Below are positions 17,398 through 23,562 of a stretch of 64,000 bases of DNA, in pieces. This DNA comes from Scatosoma sp045127595. GTDB lineage: Bacteria > Bacillota > Clostridia > Christensenellales > Borkfalkiaceae. The number at the start of each line of letters is the position of its first letter. The stretch's first letter is position 1. Both the position numbers and the translations under genes were made by a program. The notes under the pieces were generated by a model. That model was not told the origin of the DNA. It did no database searches and saw nothing but the letters and a program-made list of their open reading frames with translations. The stretch covers positions 1-64,000 of the forward strand of contig JBGVQS010000025.1 in NCBI GenBank assembly GCA_045127595.1, read 5' to 3'.

Positions 17398-18867
17398 TTA
17401 GTTTTTCTTTACGAGATTGTCAAGCTGTGGAGCTGCGTGTACTTGGGGTGCTTTGACTATCTCTATTTCGTGGTTTGCTTCGTAAACATTCACTTTCACA
17501 CGTTCGTATTCTTTCTTTGCACCGTCAAACGCCTTTTCCAAACTCTCTTGGGGAAGTCTAGAATCTTGCGCAAGCCCTTCCATAATAATATCGGGGTTAT
17601 TCAAGATATAACCGTTTGCATATGGCGCAAGCTCGTCTTTTGCCAAGCTAACGGGGGAAAGATCCTTCATGATTAAATCCGTCATGTTTTGCGCCGCCAA
17701 CACTCTATCCTTCAATTGATAGTAGCCAAGCATATCCGTCATTTCGAAGGTCTTGTAGAAGACTTGCTTCACGTAGAATTGCATCGCTTCTTCTTCGCTT
17801 ACACCGCTCATTCTTTTACTATCATAGAGTTCATTCGTATCCTTTAACGTTGCTACCAAACTCCTCATCGAAGATTCAATCATGCCCATTTTCGCCGCAC
17901 CGAAGCCGCCTTCGGGAAGGGCTTCACCAAGCGTTCTCGAATATTGCTGTTGGAAGGTAATGTTCTCAAGCGGTTCGTTTAATTTTTCGGAAACCAACAC
18001 GATCTTTTTTTCCGACGCTTGTTCTTCCGTTGTTTTTTCGTTGTTCGCTTGCTTTTGCTGATGGCGTTTGTGGGAAAGCATGTCGTTTGCCTTTGCAATC
18101 GATTGATCCAAAAGGTTGGCTGCCAACTTTTCGTTTACCGTGTGCGTGGGATAACCCATATTCGAAAGGTTTTGCACCTGCTCTTTAAGGGTTGCGATAT
18201 ATTCCTTTTCCGCTTTGTTATCGGAACGCCAGAAAAGCTTCCAAAGAAACCACCTGCTCTTGTGCACCTTTTCCATTGCTTGAAGTGCGCCGACTACGTT
18301 CATAAGTTTATCGATTTCTACGGGGCCGGTTACCGATTCCGCACTACCCACGAATTTCACTTCCTTCGTAAGATAGCTATAAGCGTTATTCGTGATTTCT
18401 TTCATGGATTCCATGCTCGTAACTTTGTCAAGCACGTTTTCCGCCCAAATGGTAGGCAAAGTTTTGTTGTAGTGTTGCGCGTATTGTGCAACATGACCCA
18501 AGAGCTTTTCAAACTTGATACCTTCGTAAGCTCTACGGGTGGATTCTTGACCTTCAGGCAAGCGACTTTCATATCTTGCTTGCATCATTTCGTCGAATTG
18601 ATAAATAAATTCCGTAAGGCTCTTTTGGCTCAAATCGTATGCACCGGTTGCACTTATCTTCGTATGGGTGTTCCAGTAAATCTCCAACGTTTTCATAAGC
18701 AAGCTAACGAACTGCGCACGCGGAGTTTTTCTATCCTTCTTGTTAAGAAAAATACTATTCAAGCCTGCATATTCATTTTTTACGCGTTCAATTTCGTCAA
18801 TGGAAATTTGAACTTGGAAATTTTCATTGAAATCTCTCGATGCTTGGTCAAAGGTTTTTTTAGGCAT
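17398..18867 (-). CDS. Paralog family member P1 (subfamily A), first gene of the cluster
   Basis: 489 aa, soluble, predicted helical, no signal peptide. It shows GAYDLSQKSL, FDEMMQARYE, IWAENV and TNNAYSYL in the N-terminal half and an aromatic centre (SRWFLWKLFWRSDNK). The family C-terminal block is DRVLAAQNMTDLIMKDLSPV with NGYILNN. The tail contains IEIVKAPQVHAAPQL and ends in VKKN. The start is preceded by GGAGACAAATTT and lies about 136 bases downstream of the expected start point of the strong promoter at 19,011-19,039. It is thus the first gene of the leftward unit. No known domain was recognised. Confidence 0.82.
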   Translation of the reverse strand: MPKKTFDQASRDFNENFQVQISIDEIERVKNEYAGLNSIFLNKKDRKTPRAQFVSLLMKTLEIYWNTHTKISATGAYDLSQKSLTEFIYQFDEMMQARYESRLPEGQESTRRAYEGIKFEKLLGHVAQYAQHYNKTLPTIWAENVLDKVTSMESMKEITNNAYSYLTKEVKFVGSAESVTGPVEIDKLMNVVGALQAMEKVHKSRWFLWKLFWRSDNKAEKEYIATLKEQVQNLSNMGYPTHTVNEKLAANLLDQSIAKANDMLSHKRHQQKQANNEKTTEEQASEKKIVLVSEKLNEPLENITFQQQYSRTLGEALPEGGFGAAKMGMIESSMRSLVATLKDTNELYDSKRMSGVSEEEAMQFYVKQVFYKTFEMTDMLGYYQLKDRVLAAQNMTDLIMKDLSPVSLAKDELAPYANGYILNNPDIIMEGLAQDSRLPQESLEKAFDGAKKEYERVKVNVYEANHEIEIVKAPQVHAAPQLDNLVKKN

Positions 18868-19010
18868 AAATTTGTCTCCTTCTCTCTTACCATTTTGTGA
18901 TTTTGCATAGGTGAAATTGATACGTTTACGTTTTGTTCGAATTTATTATATAATAGCAACTACAACAAAAACTACACCAACCAGAAAAATTTTTTAATTT
19001 TTTTTCTTAT

Positions 19011-19039
19011 ATTATAACAAAAATTGTTATACTACACAA
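19011..19039 (-). promoter_or_regulatory. Sigma-A promoter of the paralog cluster
   Basis: On the minus strand TTGTGT (19034-19039), a 17-base spacer and TATAAT (19011-19016) precede P1. The surrounding DNA is very AT-rich. No equally good promoter was found further along the cluster, so this may drive much of the 19-kb run. Confidence 0.65.
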
Positions 19040-19133
19040 AAAATATGCTTGATTTCTTATGATTCGCGTAAATATTTTATGAATAACGCCGAAAAATTCT
19101 CTTTCTTGCAAGGAAGAACAAAAAAACACTTTT

Positions 19134-19700
19134 TTACACCCATTTTCTTGCACGCGTGCCTGCGCTCCATATCCTCTTACCATCCGTTTCTTTTTCGTAA
19201 TAATTCAAATTCAATACGCCCTTGCCGTTCGCAAGTACTACGAAATTGCAATCTTCTGGATTTGCCAACGTGAAACCGAGATATTCCTTTGCTTCCACCG
19301 TAACCGTAGCCCCGATAACGCCGTTTTCAACCGAAGTTTCCGTCAACTTCGTGCCGTCGCTTAAAATCTTGTTGTGCTGTACGGTAAATTCCGCGATTAT
19401 GCCCGCTTCCGTGATAGGCTCAACGTAACTCTTTTTCAAAAATTCCAATTTACTGTTATCCATCGCACTCGCTTCAATCGTGCGTTGTGCAATGTACGCC
19501 ATAGAACGTACGTTGGTCATAGGATCGCCGCTTACGTACTCTGCGTCATAATATTCGGTTACTCCGTCAATGGTAACCGCTACGTACGCTCTTGCAATAA
19601 ATTCGCCCGAAAGTACGGTTGCATTGTTGCCCATATTAACAAGCGAACCGTGCAACGCATAGTGCGTTTCGTCATAATAGCCCAAATTGCTCGTCGTCAT
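19134..19700 (-). pseudogene. Remnant of a surface adhesin with MucBP/InlB-like repeat
   Basis: A 188-residue frame without a signal peptide or convincing ribosome binding site; the same frame stays open upstream into the terminator of the next gene. It contains an ARAYV-IDGVTEYY-RSMAYIA segment of the kind found near the C-termini of clostridial surface proteins. This is followed by FTVQHNKILSDGTKLTE, GATVTVEAKEYLGF and LNLNYYEKE, which together match the strand pattern of MucBP or InlB-type repeats. The product ends abruptly in a basic stretch (RIWSAGTRARKWV) with no anchor. I read it as the 3' part of a larger adhesin gene that has lost its 5' end. Confidence 0.6.
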
Positions 19701-19723
19701 ATTAACGACTTTCGCTTTTTGGA

Positions 19724-19758
19724 TAAAAAATAACAGGAGCGTTTTTAAACGCCCCCGT
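19724..19758 (-). terminator. Terminator of the ferritin-like gene
   Basis: GGAGCGTT-TTTA-AACGCCCC (one mismatch) forms the stem. On the minus strand it is followed by TTATTTTTTATCC. It lies 25 bases after the stop codon of the gene at 19781. Confidence 0.7.
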
Positions 19759-19780
19759 TTTGTCTACCGATTGTATTAAA

Positions 19781-21061
19781 TTATTCTTTGTTACAGAAAA
19801 AGTCGCTTGATTCCGCCGCGTTGGGTTCTCTACCAACGGACGTATTATCTTTGCGGCGGTTACGAAGCTCGGGGATAGGACTCGGCGCTACTTGGAAACG
19901 GTAATCTGCCCCGCGTTTTGCAATAAAATTCTCGATAACGCAATGAGAGGGTACCGTTTGCTCCTTGCCGTTCAGAAACGTTTGATAACGGAAGAAGTCC
20001 GCGTCGTCAGGCAAGTCGCGCACGCGCACGTAATCTTCTTTTAAAGAAGTATACTGTACCGTTTCCCCAAGAATTTTCCGCACGTATTCGATATTTTCGT
20101 GCAGGGATAACGGCTCGGGGAAATCGCCGCAAGGAATGACTTCTTCCCAGTCCTTCCCCTCGTATTTTTTCAATAGCTCGGCAGCTTTGTGCAAGTGGGA
20201 AACTTCCGCTTGGAAACACTCCTCCCAAAGCATTTTGATATATGCGTCCGTTTCCGTCATATAGCAGGACCAGTACAAATAGCATTCGCAATACTCGTGC
20301 CAAAGGAGCATTTCCAACCAAGTCGCATTTGGATCCATCAACGATTCGTATTGCGTAACGTGTTCTTCTTCCACGAGCGCGATTTCCTGATAAAGCTTCC
20401 GTCCCATATCCCCGCAAGCAAAGTTGGTAACGTTCATATAATAGTTCATCGTTTGCTGTTCCGCGGCGGTAATAATCATGGTAGCAAGCACCGTTTGCAC
20501 TTCGGAATTTTTCGCGATAATACTGCGTTTTACGTTGTCTTTCGGGAAACGGTGATGGGCAATCGTCGGACGGCCGGGCATAATTTCCGTATATCTTCCA
20601 ACCAGCCATTCCGCCGCTACGCCCTGCTGCATTTCCAATAAATTTGCATACCTGTACAAGTGATCAAAATCTTCTAAAAGTGCAAAATCTAACGCCGTTT
20701 TTACGTTGCAATCAAGCTCGCGCTTGGCAAGCTCCGCCGTCAAATCCACCGCGAGCTGTTCATAGCCGATGGTGTGTTCCAAAATACTTTCGTTTTCCGG
20801 TTTGAGCAAAGAAATTTTTAATTGCTGTTGTTTCTCTACCGCTCTGGTCAAAGCCAAATCCCTACGCAAATCATTGTCGCATACGTGGCGAGCAAATTGA
20901 TGCGAAAACCAATTCGCTTCAAATTCCGTACCATTCATCAGGATAATTCGCGTTTTGGTATAGGGATCAACTTCGCGTTTGTTATAGGGTTTCGGATACA
21001 TTTGTTGCCAATTTTGTAATGCCTTTTCAATACTTCTCGGTCGTTCTTTAAATGGGTTCAT
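19781..21061 (-). CDS. Ferritin-like (di-iron type) protein of unknown function
   Basis: 426 aa, soluble. The centre is a long helical bundle with ferritin-like metal-ligand patterns. These are LLEDFDHLYRYANLLE near residue 130, TAAEQQTMNYY near 200, an EEEHVTQYESL helix near 230, and ECFQAEVSHLHKAAELL near 285. The repeated Glu/His spacing fits a four-helix di-iron site. N- and C-terminal extensions of about 100 residues make it longer than rubrerythrins or bacterioferritins. No rubredoxin Cys pairs are present. AAAGGAGG precedes the ATG. A leader peptide and terminator lie directly upstream, so expression may depend on readthrough. A role in iron or oxidative stress is an inference from fold alone. 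Confidence 0.7.
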   Translation of the reverse strand: MNPFKERPRSIEKALQNWQQMYPKPYNKREVDPYTKTRIILMNGTEFEANWFSHQFARHVCDNDLRRDLALTRAVEKQQQLKISLLKPENESILEHTIGYEQLAVDLTAELAKRELDCNVKTALDFALLEDFDHLYRYANLLEMQQGVAAEWLVGRYTEIMPGRPTIAHHRFPKDNVKRSIIAKNSEVQTVLATMIITAAEQQTMNYYMNVTNFACGDMGRKLYQEIALVEEEHVTQYESLMDPNATWLEMLLWHEYCECYLYWSCYMTETDAYIKMLWEECFQAEVSHLHKAAELLKKYEGKDWEEVIPCGDFPEPLSLHENIEYVRKILGETVQYTSLKEDYVRVRDLPDDADFFRYQTFLNGKEQTVPSHCVIENFIAKRGADYRFQVAPSPIPELRNRRKDNTSVGREPNAAESSDFFCNKE

Positions 21062-21118
21062 CGGGAAATCCTCCTTTCCGTTTATATATACTATTCCCGA
21101 TTTCCATTTTTTGTATAC

Positions 21119-21141
21119 AAAAAAACCTCCGCGAACGGAGG
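21119..21141 (-). terminator. Terminator or attenuator between leader peptide and ferritin-like gene
   Basis: CCTCCG-CGAA-CGGAGG forms a perfect six-bp stem, followed on the minus strand by seven T residues. It sits 27 bases after the leader-peptide stop codon and 58 bases before the ferritin-like start codon, the position of an attenuator. Confidence 0.8.
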
Positions 21142-21168
21142 AAAACGTTGCTGTGAGCGCCTTTGCTT

Positions 21169-21216
21169 TTACAAGACGCTTGTAAGGTTCATGAGTTTAA
21201 AAAGAAGTTTTTTCAT
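21169..21216 (-). CDS. 15-aa Leu-rich leader peptide
   Basis: The ORF reads MKKLLFKLMNLTSVL and ends in TAA. GGAGGTGA lies just upstream of the ATG at 21216, one of the best ribosome binding sites in the window. An in-frame ATG five codons earlier has no such site. Five of 15 residues are Leu. It is followed by an intrinsic terminator and then the ferritin-like gene. It could be a ribosome-controlled attenuation leader or an independent small peptide (signal or toxin). No peptide family was recognised. Confidence 0.6.
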   Translation of the reverse strand: MKKLLFKLMNLTSVL

Positions 21217-21328
21217 TTCAATCACCTCCATTTTTTCGTTTTTTTTGCCGCTAAAAAACAGCTGTGCAGAGTGGACAATTTACACCCATACTTAATTTTA
21301 AGGGGTGAGTTGAACTCTCGTGTTTAAT

Positions 21329-21469
21329 CACGCTGTTGCGTGTATGTAATCCGCAAAGCGGTATGCAATCAATTCGATAGAATTGCATGGCATCAAGCCG
21401 AAATGACATACACCTGACGGCAATTCCATACACGGCAAGCCGTGATTACATGCCAAGCCTTTCGGCTTG
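21329..21469. repeat. Mosaic of short palindromes
   Basis: Consecutive small hairpins lie here: CACG-N6-CGTG (21329-21342), CCGCAAAGCGG (21351-21361), CAATTCGATAGAATTG (21370-21385), CACGGCAAGCCGTG (21431-21444) and CAAGCCTTTCGGCTTG (21454-21469). They are joined by TATGTAAT/TATGCAAT-type or GATTACATG links. A degenerate copy of the last unit lies at about 21393-21405. No real protein is encoded; the 60-codon frame across it is a by-product. Confidence 0.7.
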
Positions 21470-21472
21470 AAT

Positions 21473-21512
21473 AAAAATCGACAAGTTTCTTGTCGAAACT
21501 TGTCGATTTTTT
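21473..21512 (-). terminator. Terminator after tRNA-Arg
   Basis: AAATCGACAAGTTTC, loop TTGTC, and GAAACTTGTCGATTT form a 15-bp perfect stem with T-runs on both strands. It begins at the 3' end of the tRNA gene and can act in both directions. Confidence 0.85.
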
Positions 21513-21586
21513 GGTACTCCCGACGAGAATCGAACTCATAATTGCCCCTTAGGAGGGGGCTGTTATATCCATTTAACTACGGAAGC
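21512..21586 (-). tRNA. tRNA-Arg (anticodon CCT)
   Basis: The 75-base gene folds into a normal cloverleaf. The acceptor pairs GCTTCCG with CGGGAGT, and the D arm is TAGTTAAATGGATATAAC. The anticodon stem GCCCC/GGGGC carries the loop CTCCTAA (anticodon CCT, reading AGG). The T loop is GTTCGATTC. Discriminator A and an encoded CCA follow. The D arm and anticodon arm are typical of tRNA-Arg(CCT) in Firmicutes. Confidence 0.9.
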
Positions 21587-21600
21587 TTATTTATTTTTTA

Positions 21601-21711
21601 TCCCGACGAGTATCTTCGCTTCGCTCAGGGCAGCGCAATCAAAGATTGCTCGCGCGAACACATCATTACCCCTTAGACTGGGACTTGCTATATCCATTTC
21701 ACTACGGAAGC
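21601..21711 (-). pseudogene. Broken second tRNA-Arg copy with T-arm insertion
   Basis: The first 60 bases closely match the adjacent tRNA-Arg, starting with the identical GCTTCCGTAGT. The anticodon loop AGTCTAA would give TCT but has G instead of the universal T at position 33. After GTTCG in the T loop, about 41 extra bases (21614-21654) interrupt the gene. The 3' side then resumes with CTCGTCGGGA but lacks the last acceptor bases and CCA. The insert holds a perfect GCAATC-TTT-GATTGC hairpin. It is unlikely to make a functional tRNA. Confidence 0.75.
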
Positions 21712-21842
21712 TTATAGAAAGATTTTTACTGAAATATAAGCTGTGCTTATGGTCTGTATAAATTAGCTTTATTATTATACTACTTTTTTATAAAAAAAGC
21801 AAATATTTTTTATACTTTTTATGATTTTTACCTATAAAATCC

Positions 21843-21871
21843 TTGCAAATTATTTTTAAAAGTGATATGAT
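21843..21871 (+). promoter_or_regulatory. Promoter of gdhA
   Basis: TTGCAA (21843-21848), a 17-base spacer and TATGAT (21866-21871) lie about 55 bases before the likely leader and AGGAGA ribosome site of gdhA. The remaining part of the 345-base gap from the tRNA gene holds only the tRNA remnant and AT-rich DNA. Confidence 0.7.
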
Positions 21872-21932
21872 ATATCCGCATTAAGAAAATCGATTAAAGG
21901 AATATATTTAATCAATATTTAGGAGATAAATC

Positions 21933-23270
21933 ATGACGTACGTAGAAAGAGTTTTGGAAGATTTAAAAAAGAGAAATCCCGGCGAAAAGGAATTTCATCA
22001 AGCAGCAACGGAAATACTGTTGACGTTAGAGCCTGTTATCAACGCGCACCCCGAATACGAAGAATGGGCGCTTTTGGAACGCTTTACCGAACCCGAACGC
22101 ACCGTTTTGTTTCGCGTGCCTTGGGTGGACGACAATGGAAAAGTACACGTCAACAAAGGCTATCGCGTACAGTTTAACAGCGCAATCGGACCTTACAAGG
22201 GCGGACTTCGTTTCCACCCCTCCGTCAACCTTTCGGTTATCAAATTCCTTGGTTTGGAACAAATTTTAAAAAACAGCTTGACGGGGCTTCCCATCGGCGG
22301 CGGTAAAGGCGGTTCGGATTTCGATCCCAAAGGAAAATCGGATAGAGAAATTATGGCGTTTTGCCAAAGCTTTATGAACGAATTATTCCGTCATATCGGC
22401 GCGGATACGGACGTTCCTGCGGGCGATATCGGCGTAGGCGCGCGTGAAGTTGGGTATCTTTTCGGGCAGTATAAGCGTTTGCGCGACGAGCACGTCGGCG
22501 TCTTCACGGGTCGCGGACTTTCCTACGGCGGTTCGTTGATGAGAAAGGAAGCGACAGGCTACGGGCTTGTCTATATCACCGAAGAAGCGATGCGTTTACG
22601 CAACGATACTTTCAAGGGCAAAACCGTACTTGTTTCGGGCAGCGGCAACGTAGCCATTTACGCTTGTGAAAAAGCGCAGCAGCTTGGGGCAAACGTGGTA
22701 GCCATGTACGATTCTAACGGCTATATTTACGATCCAAACGGTATCCAAATCGACGTTATCAAACAAATCAAAGAAGTAGAACGCGCGCGTATAAAAGAAT
22801 ACGCTAACAGAGTTCCTACCGCGAAATACGTAGAAGGCTGCAAAGGTATTTGGACGATCCCCTGCGACGTGGCTTTGCCTTGCGCTACGCAAAATGAAAT
22901 CGATAAAGAAAGCGCGGAAATTCTTGTCAAGAACGGTGTGCAATACGTTGCCGAGGGCGCGAATATGCCCTCCACCTTGGAAGCGATCGAAGTCTTCCAA
23001 AAAGCAAGCAACGTTGTATTTCTCCCTGCGAAAGCGGCAAACGCAGGCGGCGTAGCCACTTCGGCGTTGGAAATGGCGCAATCTTCGGGAAGATTGTACT
23101 GGTCCGCGGAAGAAGTTGACGCAAAATTAAAAAACATTATGATTAATATTTACCGCAATATCGACAGCGCGGCAAAACGCTACGGCTTTGCAGGCAATTA
23201 CGTTATGGGCGCAAATATCGCAGGCTTTGAAAAGGTAGCCGAAGCCATGATGGCACACGGAATCGTTTAA
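21933..23270 (+). CDS. gdhA: NADP-type glutamate dehydrogenase
   Basis: 445 aa, full length for the hexameric bacterial class. It interconverts 2-oxoglutarate plus ammonium and glutamate in the cytoplasm, linking carbon and nitrogen metabolism. The substrate-site stretch PIGGGKGGSDFDPKGKSD lies near residues 118-135 with the catalytic Lys/Asp environment. The dinucleotide fold has GSGNVA followed by MYDSNG, the form seen in NADP(H)-dependent enzymes. AGGAGATAAATC precedes the ATG. The gene is alone, with its own promoter and a strong terminator. Confidence 0.96.
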   Translation: MTYVERVLEDLKKRNPGEKEFHQAATEILLTLEPVINAHPEYEEWALLERFTEPERTVLFRVPWVDDNGKVHVNKGYRVQFNSAIGPYKGGLRFHPSVNLSVIKFLGLEQILKNSLTGLPIGGGKGGSDFDPKGKSDREIMAFCQSFMNELFRHIGADTDVPAGDIGVGAREVGYLFGQYKRLRDEHVGVFTGRGLSYGGSLMRKEATGYGLVYITEEAMRLRNDTFKGKTVLVSGSGNVAIYACEKAQQLGANVVAMYDSNGYIYDPNGIQIDVIKQIKEVERARIKEYANRVPTAKYVEGCKGIWTIPCDVALPCATQNEIDKESAEILVKNGVQYVAEGANMPSTLEAIEVFQKASNVVFLPAKAANAGGVATSALEMAQSSGRLYWSAEEVDAKLKNIMINIYRNIDSAAKRYGFAGNYVMGANIAGFEKVAEAMMAHGIV

Positions 23271-23304
23271 TATTACAAAACGTACTTTCATAAATACACA
23301 CGCT

Positions 23305-23337
23305 GAAAGCGCGGTCGGGTTTTCCGACCGCGCTTTC
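23305..23337 (+). terminator. Terminator of gdhA
   Basis: GAAAGCGCGGTCGG and CCGACCGCGCTTTC form a perfect 14-bp stem with a GTTTT loop, starting 35 bases after the gdhA stop. The T-run is weak, but the stem is very stable and could serve both directions. Confidence 0.8.
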
Positions 23338-23358
23338 TCGTACCGTTCGTCCTTGCCT

Positions 23359-23499
23359 TTAATTCTCTTTCATCTCGTACCTGCTACCGCCATTTTTTAT
23401 TTCCGATGGCGTAATTCTTTTCAAAGAAGCGATATATTCCGCGTATTCCGCTTCGCTGATCTTGGGTACTTTTCCTTTCTTTTTGGACGATTTGCTCAT
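23359..23499 (-). CDS. 46-aa basic/acidic small protein
   Basis: ATG at 23499 follows GGAGGATTTTTGAT, and the ORF ends in TAA at 23359. The product begins with a Lys/Ser-rich stretch (MSKSSKKKGKVPK), continues with ISEAEYAEYIASLKR, which should be helical, and ends in RYEMKEN. No membrane segment or Cys is present. It is the last gene of the minus-strand run, 63 bases after spoIVA, so it may be co-transcribed in the mother cell. No known family was recognised. Confidence 0.65.
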   Translation of the reverse strand: MSKSSKKKGKVPKISEAEYAEYIASLKRITPSEIKNGGSRYEMKEN

Positions 23500-23562
23500 A
23501 TCAAAAATCCTCCGATAGAACTTTATAAAAGTATGTCTATCTTTTTCATATTCTATACGCTT

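Noticed and set aside
18019..18900. Long open frame on the plus strand across the first paralog
   Set aside because: It is antisense to P1, is Phe/Val/Arg-rich with no recognisable motif or ribosome site, and the minus-strand frame has family conservation and good signals.
1..21000. Calling the left third an integrative conjugative element
   Set aside because: Only a coupling ATPase is present; no integrase, relaxase, VirB4 or att duplication could be shown in this window.
21251..21433. 60-codon minus-strand frame MYGIAVRCMSF
   Set aside because: It lies entirely in the palindrome mosaic, lacks a ribosome site, and its sequence is explained by the repeats.
21329..21469. CRISPR-like array
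   Set aside because: The repeats are different palindromes without equal-length spacers or cas genes.
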